Shown here: positions 1-9,991 of the stretch, piece after piece
How the letters are laid out: the number at the start of each line of letters is the position of its first letter
How positions within the stretch are numbered: the stretch's first letter is position 1
DNA from: Candidatus Bathyarchaeota archaeon
GTDB taxonomy: Archaea > Thermoproteota > Bathyarchaeia > 40CM-2-53-6
Length of the DNA stretch: 64,000 nt
Assembly: GCA_005888745.1 (NCBI GenBank)
Contig: VBBS01000032.1
Coordinates: forward strand, 56,116 to 120,115
Direction of reading: 5' to 3'
Position numbers and translations under genes: made by a program
Notes under the pieces: generated by a model
The model's database searches: none
Seen by the model: the letters and a program-made list of their open reading frames with translations, nothing else
What the model was told of the DNA's origin: nothing

Positions 1-1
1 C

Positions 2-175
2 GACCATGGTCCCATAATTCTCCAAGCTCCAGTTGCGATCCGCGACGATGATACTGTTGAAACTCTTTCAGGCCGTATCCTTAGAGAAGAGCACCGGATT
101 CTTCCCGAAGCACTCCGACTCCTCACAGAGGATCAGTTGAAGATGGATGGGAGGAGGGTTCTCTTCAAGACTTGA
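2..175 (+). CDS. purN: phosphoribosylglycinamide formyltransferase, C-terminal end (truncated by window start)
   Basis: Frame 2 reads DHGPIILQAPVAIRDDDTVETLSGRILREEHRILPEALRLLTEDQLKMDGRRVLFKT*, a typical PurN C-terminus; first gene of a purine/folate cluster. Confidence 0.75.
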   Translation, partial: DHGPIILQAPVAIRDDDTVETLSGRILREEHRILPEALRLLTEDQLKMDGRRVLFKT

Positions 176-1032
176 CAGCGATACTAATGGATGGAAAACT
201 GGTGGCCGGTGAGATCAAGAAACGGGTCGCTCAACAAGTCCAACAATTGGAAAAACATGGCACTAAACCTCTCCTCGCCACAGTTCAAGTGGGTGACGAC
301 CCTGCCAGCGCCTCCTATCTCAAAGCCAAACACAAAGCCGCCGACGAGGTTGGGATAAGATCCGAGAGCCACCACCTGCCTGCTGATACTTCCCAGGACA
401 AGCTGGAGGCTTTGCTCGGCCAGCTCAACACTAACCCTAAGGTCAACGGAATACTCGTTCAGCTGCCATTGCCCCCAGGCTTCAACCAGGAGAAAGTGAC
501 CGAGAGGGTCATCCCATACAAAGACGTTGATGGGTTGCACCCCATCAACGCGGGAAAACTGGCTTCGGGCTACGAGGAACTCGTTCCATGCACGCCAAAG
601 GGCGTCATCAATCTCCTGAACTACTACAAGGTTCCAATCGCTGGATCAAGGGCAGTAGTCATTAACCGAAGCAATCTGGTGGGTAGACCCCTTGTTAATC
701 TTCTCCTCAACAGAGACGCGACCGTTACCGTCTGCCACTCCAAGACACCCAACCTTTCAGGGATGACACGGACCGCTGATATTCTAGTCAGTGCCGTTGG
801 GAAAGAAATCTTCCAGGTTCGCGCGGATCATGTGAAGCCTAACTCGGCTGTCGTCGACGTCGGATTAACAAGGGTCAATGGAAAACTTCGGGGCGATGTG
901 GATTTCGACAGGGTCAACAGGGTAGCCGGCTATATTACGCCTGTTCCGGGAGGCGTTGGACCTATGACGGTGGCCTGTCTGCTAGAGAACACGATACTGG
1001 CCTCAAGTATCCAGATTGGCTTGAAAGTTTGA
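172..1032 (+). CDS. folD: methylenetetrahydrofolate dehydrogenase/methenyltetrahydrofolate cyclohydrolase
   Basis: VGDDPASxxYxxxKxKAxxxxGI, GILVQLPLP, KDVDG, RSNLVGRP and TPVPGGVGPMT motifs; TTG start overlapping purN. Confidence 0.95.
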   Translation: MTAILMDGKLVAGEIKKRVAQQVQQLEKHGTKPLLATVQVGDDPASASYLKAKHKAADEVGIRSESHHLPADTSQDKLEALLGQLNTNPKVNGILVQLPLPPGFNQEKVTERVIPYKDVDGLHPINAGKLASGYEELVPCTPKGVINLLNYYKVPIAGSRAVVINRSNLVGRPLVNLLLNRDATVTVCHSKTPNLSGMTRTADILVSAVGKEIFQVRADHVKPNSAVVDVGLTRVNGKLRGDVDFDRVNRVAGYITPVPGGVGPMTVACLLENTILASSIQIGLKV

Positions 1033-1625
1033 CCGAAGCAAAGACTGCTGTCGAGAAAGAGCAATTCCGACGATACATTTTGCGACTTAGAGAGCGACAG
1101 TCTATTCGAGACATTGAACAAAAGAGCATGGAGATCACGGATCAAGTTCTGCACCTACACGAGTATGTCCGGGCGAGAGGTATTGCCTGCTATGTCAACA
1201 AGGACAGTGAAGTTGCTACTCGTCCGCTGATTCGGAAAGCCCTGGATAGCAGCAAGCGGGTTCTCATCCCGGTTGTAAAGAAAGGAGACATTGATCTCTT
1301 CTTCTCCGAGATCAAAGACCTCGGGAAGGAGCTCGCGCCTGGAAGCTTCAACATTCCCGAGCCCAAGCCGGAGTTTCTAAGGCCCGAGACCCTGGATGCA
1401 GTCGACGTAATGTTCGTTCCCGGGATAGTATGGGACAAAGAGGGGTATCGCCTCGGCTGGGGCAGAGGATACTTCGACCGCGTTCTCAAAACGCTTCCAG
1501 AACACGTTCGCTCGATCGGTCTCTCGTTCAATCTACAGCTCGTTAGTCGTGTTCCTCGGGATCAATTTGATTTACCAGTGAACACGGTAGTGACTGAATC
1601 CCGCGTTGTGCGGTGTCACACTTGA
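1029..1625 (+). CDS. 5-formyltetrahydrofolate cyclo-ligase family protein
   Basis: FVPGIVWDKEGYRLGWGRGYFDR motif. Confidence 0.88.
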   Translation: MTEAKTAVEKEQFRRYILRLRERQSIRDIEQKSMEITDQVLHLHEYVRARGIACYVNKDSEVATRPLIRKALDSSKRVLIPVVKKGDIDLFFSEIKDLGKELAPGSFNIPEPKPEFLRPETLDAVDVMFVPGIVWDKEGYRLGWGRGYFDRVLKTLPEHVRSIGLSFNLQLVSRVPRDQFDLPVNTVVTESRVVRCHT

Positions 1626-2056
1626 CCAGAAGCGTCAGCATACTCATGGGTTCCGAGAGCGACCGGGAGATCGCTAAGAAGGCCGAGACCGTATTTGAGA
1701 AGCTTAGTATTCCTTTCGAGACGAAGGTTCTCTCAAGCCACCGCGATCACAAAGAGCTTGACAGGTACGTCGAGGCCTCGAAGTCTGATGTTTTCATTGC
1801 CATAGCGGGGCTCAGCGCGGCTCTACCGGGCTTCGTAGCGTCCCTGACCAGCAAGCCGGTAATTGGGGTTCCTGTCTCAGGTAAACTCAATCTCGATTCT
1901 ATCCTGTCGATAGTTCAGCTTCCATCAGGCGTTCCAGTCGGGACTGTAGGCCTGGACAATGGAACGAACGCGGCACTCTTGGCCGCTGAGATTCTGGCGC
2001 TCTCCGACTCAGAGCTCGCAAAGAATCTCCAACAATACCGTGGTGGACGTTCTTAG
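1613..2056 (+). CDS. purE: N5-carboxyaminoimidazole ribonucleotide mutase (PurE)
   Basis: ILMGSESDxEIAKKA, SSHRDHKEL, AGLSAALPGFVASLTSKPVIGVPVSG. Confidence 0.93.
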   Translation: MSHLTRSVSILMGSESDREIAKKAETVFEKLSIPFETKVLSSHRDHKELDRYVEASKSDVFIAIAGLSAALPGFVASLTSKPVIGVPVSGKLNLDSILSIVQLPSGVPVGTVGLDNGTNAALLAAEILALSDSELAKNLQQYRGGRS

Positions 2057-2923
2057 ATGCAGGAACACGTTAGCGAGCTCGAGAACGAATTGTCGTCAAT
2101 GCCGTTCAAGCGTGGTAAGGTGAAGGATATCTACGAACTCGACAGCGAGCGACTCTTGTTCGTTTTCACCGAAAGAGTCTCTGCCTATGATATTGTCCTT
2201 CCCTCAACCATTCCTCGGAAAGGGGAAGTGCTATGCAAGCTGGCGGCCTACTGGTTCAACTATCTGAAAGTCCCCCATCATATGGTCCGAGTGGAGAACC
2301 CGAACCGGATGGTTGTCCGGAAGCTGAAGATGATTCCAGTAGAGTGCGTTGTCCGAGGTTATCTCTATGGTAGTCTCTTCGAAAGGCTTGTCAAGGGAGA
2401 CGTCAACCTACCGGTAAAGCCGATCAACGCCGTCAAGCTTCCTGAACCGTACTTCGATCCAACCACCAAGTCTGACCTGAAGGATGAGCCTGTCACGGTT
2501 GATCAGATTGTGGATGAAGGCTGGTTGGACACGCAAGAGATCAATACCCTCAAAGATAGTAGTGTCAACATCTACAAGAAAATGTTCGAACGTGCGGACA
2601 AGGCCGGCTTCATCCTCGCTGATCTCAAACTAGAGTTTGGTTTCGACGAAGAAAGTAACATCGTACTGGCGGACTCGATTGGTCCCGACGAGTTCCGGCT
2701 CTGGCCGAAAGAGAACTATTCCCCAGGCAAGAATCAGGAGAGCTATGATAAGCAGTTGATCCGTGACTGGCTTTCCAAGGCTGGTTACAAGAAGATCCTT
2801 GATGAGGCGCGGAAAGCTGGACAGCCAACTCCTAGACCGCCTGATCTTCCCGAGGATTTGATCGATGAGACGAGTAAGCGGTATGTTATCGCTTATGAGC
2901 GCTTGACGGGATTGAAGCTCTAG
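2057..2923 (+). CDS. purC: SAICAR synthetase
   Basis: GKVKDIYEL, VFTERVSAYD, PVECVVRGYLYGS, ILADLKLEFGFD, DSIGPDEFRLWP. Confidence 0.96.
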   Translation: MQEHVSELENELSSMPFKRGKVKDIYELDSERLLFVFTERVSAYDIVLPSTIPRKGEVLCKLAAYWFNYLKVPHHMVRVENPNRMVVRKLKMIPVECVVRGYLYGSLFERLVKGDVNLPVKPINAVKLPEPYFDPTTKSDLKDEPVTVDQIVDEGWLDTQEINTLKDSSVNIYKKMFERADKAGFILADLKLEFGFDEESNIVLADSIGPDEFRLWPKENYSPGKNQESYDKQLIRDWLSKAGYKKILDEARKAGQPTPRPPDLPEDLIDETSKRYVIAYERLTGLKL

Positions 2924-2925
2924 GC

Positions 2926-3975
2926 TTGCCTCGGTCCCGCATGACCTACGCCAAAGCGGGAGTCGACGTTTCTCAAGTCAGAAAATCCCACGAGGCCCTG
3001 GCTCGAAGGCTCGAGTCCACGTTCAAGACTCGCAAGGGGAAAGTCGGATATCCCGTTTTTCCGATCGGCCATTACGCAGGTCTTGTTGACCTCAACGATG
3101 GTCGGGTTCTGAGTCTCCATACCGACAGCGTTGGAACCAAGATCATTGTTGCTCAGATGATGCGGAAGTACGATACCATCGGGATAGATTGCGTCGCGAT
3201 GTGCGCGAATGATCTAATCTGTACAGGCGCTGAACCTATCAGCTTCCTCGACTACCTCGCGATGGCCAAACACGATCGCCACATTGTCGAAGAGATCGCA
3301 GTCGGACTAGTTGAGGGTGCAAAGCAGGCTGGAATGGCGATCGTCGGTGGCGAGACAGCTGTCGTGCCAGACCTTCTCTCCAATGATGCAGGGCTAGACC
3401 TCGTCGGGATGGCAGCAGGAATCGGAAGAGAGGAAGATCTCATGCTCGGAGACGAGATTCGAAAGGGGGACGCACTGGTCGGAATTGCCAGTTCCGGAAT
3501 ACACTCGAATGGTCTAACTCTCGCAAGGAAAATTCTCCTCAGAGAGTACAAGTTGAGAGAGAACGTGCAGAAGCTAGGCCGAAGCGTTGGCCAGGAACTA
3601 CTTGAGCCCACTCGAATCTATGTCAAGCCGGTTCTAGAGGCGACAAGAAAACTGGAGGTCCATGGGCTGGCTCATATAACAGGAGGAGCGTTTGCAAAAC
3701 TCGACCGGATAATGGGACGGACGAGACAGGGAGCAAATATCGACCGATTACCTTCTACGCCTGGAATATTCCGGATCATTCAGAAAAAAGGAAGGATTTC
3801 CGATCGGGAGATGTATCGGACTTTCAACATGGGAGTAGGCTTCGTTCTCGTCTGCCCTCAAAGAACAGAGGACGCAGTAATCCGACTATTCACGAGACAC
3901 GGTCATAACGCGTTCCGTCTTGGACAAGTGGAGAAAGAGAGAGGAATTCGAGTTAACAACAGAGTCGTAAACTGA
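2926..3975 (+). CDS. purM: phosphoribosylformylglycinamidine cyclo-ligase (AIR synthetase)
   Basis: MTYAKAGVDV, HTDSVGTK, GIDCVAMCANDLICTGAEPISFLDYLA, GGETA, SSGIHSNG, HITGGAF. Confidence 0.96.
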   Translation: MPRSRMTYAKAGVDVSQVRKSHEALARRLESTFKTRKGKVGYPVFPIGHYAGLVDLNDGRVLSLHTDSVGTKIIVAQMMRKYDTIGIDCVAMCANDLICTGAEPISFLDYLAMAKHDRHIVEEIAVGLVEGAKQAGMAIVGGETAVVPDLLSNDAGLDLVGMAAGIGREEDLMLGDEIRKGDALVGIASSGIHSNGLTLARKILLREYKLRENVQKLGRSVGQELLEPTRIYVKPVLEATRKLEVHGLAHITGGAFAKLDRIMGRTRQGANIDRLPSTPGIFRIIQKKGRISDREMYRTFNMGVGFVLVCPQRTEDAVIRLFTRHGHNAFRLGQVEKERGIRVNNRVVN

Positions 3976-4007
3976 ACGACTCCGTAATGAGGTTCAGCTC
4001 CTTTGAG

Positions 4008-4205
4008 CTAGGCTTCAGCTTTGGAATGCTCCGAGAGGACTTTGAGGTCTGCGGGTTTGGCGTGGAATCCGATCTTTGCGTGGGTCCCGTCGCAAAAGGG
4101 TTTGTTGCTGGATCCTCCGCACCTGCACAAGGCGGTGAAGACTTTGCCGTCTAAGTAGACTAGGTTCGGACCGTTTTCCGTAGACCTGATCTCTACTGCA
4201 TGCAT
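4008..4205 (-). CDS. CDGSH iron-sulfur domain protein
   Basis: LCRCGGSSNKPFCDGTHAKIGF = C-x-C-x2-S-x3-P-x-C-D-G-x2-H. Confidence 0.92.
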   Translation of the reverse strand: MHAVEIRSTENGPNLVYLDGKVFTALCRCGGSSNKPFCDGTHAKIGFHAKPADLKVLSEHSKAEA

Positions 4206-4315
4206 GATTAGGGTGGTTCCAACTGATTCTATTTAAACAGAGAATGGATAGAATCCTCACGGTGTGGAAAAAGCCCGAAGAAAAGAGGGCGAGGCTCGGC
4301 TTGTTGGGCAGTTCA

Positions 4316-4696
4316 CTACAATTGGTCGGCGCTGTGTAGTTGTAGATCACGCATCATCTGTTCGAACTGTTCCTTGGTAATCTCTCCTTTGGCGTATCGT
4401 TCGCGGATGATATAGTAGGACTTGTCTTGGTATCGCCAGTATCTTCCTCGGTAACCCCATCCCCATCTCCATGGAAAGACTAGCCATCTGACGATCCAGA
4501 AGAAAGCGAAGATTCCGAAGATAAAGAACAGTGGGAAGGGGAAGAAGAAGTACGGGAAGTACGTGCCGGCTACAGGAGCGGGTCGGGTCGCGTAGAAGAA
4601 CGCTGAAACTGCGATTGATGCTACTATCACCGTGACCAGCGCAAATATGCCCCAGGCGAAGAAGTGTCGCGGACGATTCCATTCATGTTGACTCAT
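4316..4696 (-). CDS. membrane protein with C-terminal SHOCT domain
   Basis: Two hydrophobic segments then IIRERYAKGEITKEQFEQMMRDL (SHOCT). Confidence 0.75.
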   Translation of the reverse strand: MSQHEWNRPRHFFAWGIFALVTVIVASIAVSAFFYATRPAPVAGTYFPYFFFPFPLFFIFGIFAFFWIVRWLVFPWRWGWGYRGRYWRYQDKSYYIIRERYAKGEITKEQFEQMMRDLQLHSADQL

Positions 4697-4722
4697 ACAT
4701 TTCGCCTCCCTTACTGATGCTT

Positions 4723-4757
4723 CGATATCGACATAGCGATATCGGATATCCGATATA
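4723..4757. promoter_or_regulatory. Palindromic ATATCG-rich operator candidate upstream of the SHOCT gene
   Basis: CGATATCGACATAGCGATATCGGATATCCGATATA includes the perfect 18-bp palindrome ATATCGGATATCCGATAT (4739-4756). Confidence 0.45.
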
Positions 4758-4775
4758 AGTATTCTCTCGGTTCTG

Positions 4776-5183
4776 TTAAGTCTTCGTTGGATGGTTGTTG
4801 TCGTTTGCTTGTTGACTTAACTTGCCTCCATCGACTCTGAGGATTACCGTCGTCGTCGGGTTCCCCTTCACTGCTTCATCTGGAGGCCCGTTGGGGCTGA
4901 ACCTCAGCCCTCCCGCAGCTATGTTCCTAGCCGCGTTCTCGTCCCTGTCTAGTATGGCTCCACAGTGTGGACACCATAGTCTTCGTTGGGTGCTCTCTAG
5001 GGTCTTGTACCCGCATATTGAGCACCGCTTGGAGGTATTCCTTGCAGGAACGTAGATCACCTTCACTCCTTCCCATCGTGCCTTATACTCTACCTGTCGT
5101 TGTAGCTCTCCATAGCTCCAACTGTTCATCCGTGCCCGATAGTTTCTAGATTGTCCGTTGCCCCTACGATAGAGTCTTCTCAT
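4776..5183 (-). pseudogene. IS605-family TnpB/OrfB C-terminal fragment (5'-truncated)
   Basis: MNSWSYGELQRQVEYKARWEGVKVIYVPARNTSKRCSICG...LWCPHCGAILDRDENAARNI: TnpB zinc ribbon and final RuvC motif; N-terminal half absent upstream. Confidence 0.88.
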
Positions 5184-5380
5184 CCCTGAGCGAGAACGTG
5201 AGAGTATTCGGACGGCAACAGGTGACCTTATCCCCTACAAAGCCCACTTCCCAATTTGCAAGATCGGAGGCATCGAGATCTCGACTGAGCCCACGCTTGG
5301 GGTCTAAGGTTACCGTCCAGAACAGTCCAGAACCGCCAAGTTCGAATCCCTTATGAAACAGCCAAGACAAGTTCTGTTTT

Positions 5381-6631
5381 GTGTCTAGGAAAATTACAAC
5401 GACTATAGAGAATGCTAGGCGCCTCGCTGTTGCCAAACAGCATCTCGCTGGAAGGAGGCCTGTCAATCCGGACTCCGATGACATTCTTAGAGTGACACGA
5501 GACCTAGGTTGCCTCCAGCTTGATCCGATCAGTACGGTTGCTCCCAGTCATCTCATCGTCCTCTGGAGCAGACTCGGAAACTTCGATACGAAAGACTTGG
5601 ACAATTTGTTGTGGCGTGACAAGAAACTCTTCGAATACTGGGCCCATCAGGCGTCAATAGTCTTGATGGAAGACTACCCGCTCTACTACTCTCTGATGCG
5701 AAGACATCCGGACGGGCTAGTGAGTCCAGGATCAATTTGGCGACAAAGAATCGACAAATTTCTGAATGCAAACGGAAGGTTGAGAGATCATATCTTGAGC
5801 GAACTTAGGGAGAAAGGCCCTCTTCTCTCTCGGCAGTTTGAGGACACGAGCAGGGCAAAGCGCAGTCAGGGCTGGAGTAGCTGGGGAGATGTCTCTCGGA
5901 TGATGTTCCATCTTTTCTTGAGCGGAGAAGTAATGGTGGTTGGCCGCGAGGGAAAGCAGAAAGTCTACGGTCTCTCAGAAAATTTCCTGCCGTCCTGGGT
6001 TTCAAAGAAGGAATTATCAGCGGACGAGGTGGAGTATCTAACGGTACAGAGATCGCTTCGCGCCCTTGGAATAGCCAATTCGTCAGAGATCAGCTGGCAT
6101 TTTTTCCGTAAGCGCTATCCAAACCTGAAGGCAACCTTGAAACAATTAGTGGCAAACGAAAAGATCATTCCAATCGATATCTCGGATGGACCTGTCGAGA
6201 AGGGCGAGCGGTACATTCACTCGAAAGACGTGGTCTTACTAGACGACTTGGAAGCAAGCAAGTGGGAGCCACGGGTCTCCCTGCTCTCCCCCTTCGACAA
6301 CCTGTTTTGCGATAGGACTCGAACCAAGCTTCTGTTCAATTTTGACTACACAATCGAGATCTACACTCCCCCGAAAAAACGCAAGTTCGGCTACTACGTC
6401 CTCTCGATACTGTACGGCGACAAGTTCATCGGGCGTATAGACCCAGTGATGGATAGGAAAAACGGTACACTGATCATCAACGCAGTACACTCTGAACCCT
6501 ACGCACCCAAGGACAAGGACACATCAAGAGAGATAGGAGAGAGTGTCGAACAGCTTTCAAAATTTCTCGGAGCGAAAGAAGTAGTCTATTCACGCAAGGT
6601 GCCGAAGTATTGGCAAAGCCATCTTCACTAG
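5381..6631 (+). CDS. YcaQ-family winged-helix DNA glycosylase-like protein
   Basis: ARRLAVAKQHLAGRRP, LGCLQLDPISTVAPSHLIVLWSRLG, FEYWAHQASIVLMEDYPL, LLSPFDNLFCDRTRTKLLFNFDYTIEIYTPPKKRKFGYYVLSILYGDKFIGRIDP. Confidence 0.88.
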   Translation: MSRKITTTIENARRLAVAKQHLAGRRPVNPDSDDILRVTRDLGCLQLDPISTVAPSHLIVLWSRLGNFDTKDLDNLLWRDKKLFEYWAHQASIVLMEDYPLYYSLMRRHPDGLVSPGSIWRQRIDKFLNANGRLRDHILSELREKGPLLSRQFEDTSRAKRSQGWSSWGDVSRMMFHLFLSGEVMVVGREGKQKVYGLSENFLPSWVSKKELSADEVEYLTVQRSLRALGIANSSEISWHFFRKRYPNLKATLKQLVANEKIIPIDISDGPVEKGERYIHSKDVVLLDDLEASKWEPRVSLLSPFDNLFCDRTRTKLLFNFDYTIEIYTPPKKRKFGYYVLSILYGDKFIGRIDPVMDRKNGTLIINAVHSEPYAPKDKDTSREIGESVEQLSKFLGAKEVVYSRKVPKYWQSHLH

Positions 6632-6810
6632 TCTTAGACCCCTCCGTTTCGAAGGACAGAGCTGACTCAAGTATCGAATCTCGATATTCTCGGATTTTGT
6701 AATCACGGAGCATTTTGTAACCTACTCGCTGTTTCTAGGAAAACGACCTGAATAAATCTCCCGAATTACCATTACCTGTTTCGAGGGTCCTTCTGAAGAA
6801 GGCGAGCCTC

Positions 6811-7170
6811 GTGTCAAGAACATCCTCATCACAGCACTCCTCTCGAGCCACGATACTATCGCAACCCACGATAGAGGCCTCAAACCATTCAAGTCCACAG
6901 GAGAGTCATGTGGAGCAATTCCTCGCGAAGTTTCCAGACTATAGGAAGGCCCTATGGTTGGCTGCGAGAAGTGAGGAACAAGGATTAGGAAATCCGTCGT
7001 ATCAAGGATGGCAGTGGAGCGATGTCGAGATGCACCCGACCCGGGTCCTGAAGCTCGTGATAGAGGGAGTCGCGAAGATCAGCATGAGGACCCGGCGAGC
7101 TACGTACTACCTTCTGAAGGAGCCGGATCTAGTAAAGACGGTCCTCAAGAGCTCGGTTCTCAAGAAATAG
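6811..7170 (+). CDS. hypothetical protein
   Basis: Open frame of 119 aa with plausible C-terminal fold; no recognised motif. Confidence 0.45.
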   Translation: MSRTSSSQHSSRATILSQPTIEASNHSSPQESHVEQFLAKFPDYRKALWLAARSEEQGLGNPSYQGWQWSDVEMHPTRVLKLVIEGVAKISMRTRRATYYLLKEPDLVKTVLKSSVLKK

Positions 7171-7214
7171 TTAGACGCGTATTTCTACAAAATTACACGG
7201 GTCAGACTCAAAGA

Positions 7215-7685
7215 TTATTCTGAGAGTCTTGCAATTTCCAGCATCTTGGCAAAATCTTCTAAGCCGCTAGCGTAATTGCCGTCTTCGCCATTCCAAACCG
7301 AGCGTTTGCTCAATATGAGTTCCTTCGCCTCCCGAAGGGGAATCCCGCAATGTACGAGGTAGGCAGCTGCGCACGTCGGGCTTCTGCCGAGCCCCATTTT
7401 GCAATGGAGGTAGACAGTTCGCCCTCCACGGATGTGTTGCTCGATGAGTCTAGAGACGAGTCGAAGCTGGCTTACCGGAACCGCGGAGAAGGTTTCTTCG
7501 ACCTTGGGCGTCCGACCTTCGTATTGCAAGCCTAGTTTCTTGGACCACTCTTCCTCACGCGGATTTCTCGTAAGATCAACAATCACCGCCTTACCCCCAC
7601 TGTGTTTCTTGATCTCTTCTAGGTCCGCTAGCGTGGGGGCCGCGCCTACCCACAATTCGTTAGCTAGGATCTCTGTGAAGTCCAA
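7215..7685 (-). CDS. dual-specificity/tyrosine phosphatase family protein
   Basis: VYLHCKMGLGRSPTCAAAYLV = HCxxGxxRS P-loop. Confidence 0.85.
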   Translation of the reverse strand: MDFTEILANELWVGAAPTLADLEEIKKHSGGKAVIVDLTRNPREEEWSKKLGLQYEGRTPKVEETFSAVPVSQLRLVSRLIEQHIRGGRTVYLHCKMGLGRSPTCAAAYLVHCGIPLREAKELILSKRSVWNGEDGNYASGLEDFAKMLEIARLSE

Positions 7686-7767
7686 CCGGTCTCTACCAAC
7701 TTCAAGATGAGCAGTCGCGAGGGGAAATCTTGGGCTCCTCGCTGAGCCGCGTCATAGACCAACTGCA

Positions 7768-8289
7768 CTAGCTTAGTTTCTTTGGATCGAATTTGTTGCC
7801 GAACTTGTCGATAAAGGCTATTTCCGGAATGGGCATGCGATTCTTCTTTCCAACGATCTTCTTGACTGGGTAGCCAAAGCCTACCACCATAGTGGGCTTG
7901 ATATCGGCTGGGAAACCGAAATCCCTCCGCATTGCTTCTTCCTTAATTCCCGTGTAGACTCCGGAGATCACCCCGTTGTTCCACGCGGACAGCTGCATCT
8001 GCTGGACTGCGCGTCCGGTGTCGATAAGGTGGAACCCTATTTTGGGGTCCGTCAAGACTACAACTGCAAAATCTGCCCCAGCGACCCAAGGACCACTCGT
8101 GCTATCTTCCCCCAGCTTCTTGATTGATTCCTTGTTTTGGACGAGTATGAATCTCAGGTGCTGCTGGTTATTTCCCGTTCCAGCGGCTCGCGCCGCTTCG
8201 AGAACCTTCATCTTCACATCGGACGGGACTTTCTTCGGGCTGTACTGTCTAACATCGAGCTTTGTCAGAATGGCTTGATGAGTATCCAT
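7768..8289 (-). CDS. nitroreductase family protein
   Basis: R-x-Y-S-x-K-x-V opening, EAARAAGTGNNQQHLRFILVQ, DTGRAVQQMQLSAWNNGVISGVY, VVGFGYP. Confidence 0.85.
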   Translation of the reverse strand: MDTHQAILTKLDVRQYSPKKVPSDVKMKVLEAARAAGTGNNQQHLRFILVQNKESIKKLGEDSTSGPWVAGADFAVVVLTDPKIGFHLIDTGRAVQQMQLSAWNNGVISGVYTGIKEEAMRRDFGFPADIKPTMVVGFGYPVKKIVGKKNRMPIPEIAFIDKFGNKFDPKKLS

Positions 8290-8377
8290 TTCTCTCAGAG
8301 TATGTCAAGGAATAGGCCTAAGTTAAAAAATGTCTCCTTGGCCGGTGAGATTGAATAGAGGATCCGAGGAAACAATC

Positions 8378-9478
8378 ATGGTTGACCAGGTCACCGTCCA
8401 GAAGCAAGTCGTTGTTCCAGAGGCAAGACTGAAGGACTTTTGCAATAAAGTTTGGATGAAGCTCGGCGTCCCGGCACATGACGCCAAGATAACAACGGAT
8501 GTCCTCGTGCTGGCGGATCTTCGCGGGATCGAATCCCATGGAGTCGCCCGTCTTCCTCGGTATTACGCGGATCTAAAGAATGGCTGGACAAAGCCGACAG
8601 ACCAAAGCAAGATTGTGAAAGAGACCAAGGCTACTGCGATGATTGACGGCGGGCAGAGCTTGGGCCAGGTGGTCGGGCACAGAGGAATGGAGTTGGCCAT
8701 CAAGAAGACCAAAGAGACCGCAATCGGGATTGTCTCTGTCCGGAATTCTCACCATTACGGAATTGCAGGCTACTATAGCCTCATGGCCTTGGAGCACGAT
8801 TTGATTGGGATGAGCATGACCAATGCCGCTCCGCTTGTAGTGCCCACCTTCGGTAGGAATGCGCTTCTCGGCACGAACCCGATTAGCTTGACTGCGCCTG
8901 CTGGGAAGGAGAAGGCATTCGTGTTAGACATGGCAACGTCTGTCGTTCCTCGCGGGAAGCTTGAGGTCTACGATCGTCAAGGAAGGAAGATGCCTCTAGG
9001 ATGGGCCGTGGACAAGACCGGAAGAGGAACTGAAGACCCACATGCAGTTCTCGATGCTTTGTCTAAGAGATTGGGTGGCGGGATTCTACCATTGGGTGGG
9101 GAAGGTGAGGAGCACTCGGGACACAAAGGGTACGGTCTGGCGCTAATGGTGGACGTTCTAACCGGAGTCTTGAGTGGCGCAGCAACGGGCCTTGGTGTCG
9201 ATGTTAACAAGGAAAAGCCCAATGTGGGTCATTTCTTCATGGCGTTGGACCCAGCAGCGTTTCGGCCACTGGACGACTTCAAGAGAGACATGGACAGGTT
9301 AGCCCGGGAGTTGAAGGATTCCCCGAAGGCCGAAGGCCAAACGCGAATCTACGTTCACGGCGAGAAGAGCTATGCCAGGATGGAAAAGTTCCAGAAGGAA
9401 GGCATTCCACTGAATCCCAAGGTTGTTGAAGCGCTGAGACAGGTTGGAACAGAGATCGGCGTTCCCTGGCTGGGGTAA
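8378..9478 (+). CDS. malate/L-lactate/ureidoglycolate dehydrogenase family (Ldh2)
   Basis: SHGVARLPRYY, SHHYGIAGYYS, NAAPLVVPTFGRNALLGTNPISLTAPA, GHKGYGLALMVDVLTGVLSGA. Confidence 0.92.
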   Translation: MVDQVTVQKQVVVPEARLKDFCNKVWMKLGVPAHDAKITTDVLVLADLRGIESHGVARLPRYYADLKNGWTKPTDQSKIVKETKATAMIDGGQSLGQVVGHRGMELAIKKTKETAIGIVSVRNSHHYGIAGYYSLMALEHDLIGMSMTNAAPLVVPTFGRNALLGTNPISLTAPAGKEKAFVLDMATSVVPRGKLEVYDRQGRKMPLGWAVDKTGRGTEDPHAVLDALSKRLGGGILPLGGEGEEHSGHKGYGLALMVDVLTGVLSGAATGLGVDVNKEKPNVGHFFMALDPAAFRPLDDFKRDMDRLARELKDSPKAEGQTRIYVHGEKSYARMEKFQKEGIPLNPKVVEALRQVGTEIGVPWLG

Positions 9479-9682
9479 CGCTCCCCGTCGCAACTCCCCT
9501 TAGCAACTTCTTGCCTACTATCCGGGCCTCATAACCTCGATATTTTTTCTATGATCCCGATATACACGGAGCCTTTAGACTCAATGAAACGTCTGACTGT
9601 TCTTTGCTTGTAACTTTGTCACTAGCTGCCCCAGAGGTTGGTAGCGGCGGAACTAGCGATTCGCCAGATTACTTGAGGCGTA

Positions 9683-9991
9683 TTGTCAGTCCCAACAAGT
9701 ACCAACAGCAACTCTACCCAGAAGCTAAAGCTTGGAGTGCTTTCCATGTTGGCTTCTCTTCCATTATTCTTAGTTCTCGGGGTCCTCAGGGGTTTTGACG
9801 TTATTCTGTTTCTCGTGGGCGTGATCATCTACTTTGAGGGCTTGGTCCAAGACCGAAAATGGGAAAAGGGAAGGAAACAAGCCACAACCGCAGAATCCAC
9901 AAAGAGATTACCTGGGCAAGCAATGCCCAGGGAGAGCGAGAGGGCCAAATGCCTTGTCGCTTTCAAGATGAATATCGGACGATTCGATTAA
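9683..9991 (+). CDS. small membrane protein
   Basis: Two hydrophobic segments in a 102-aa ORF. Confidence 0.35.
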   Translation: MSVPTSTNSNSTQKLKLGVLSMLASLPLFLVLGVLRGFDVILFLVGVIIYFEGLVQDRKWEKGRKQATTAESTKRLPGQAMPRESERAKCLVAFKMNIGRFD

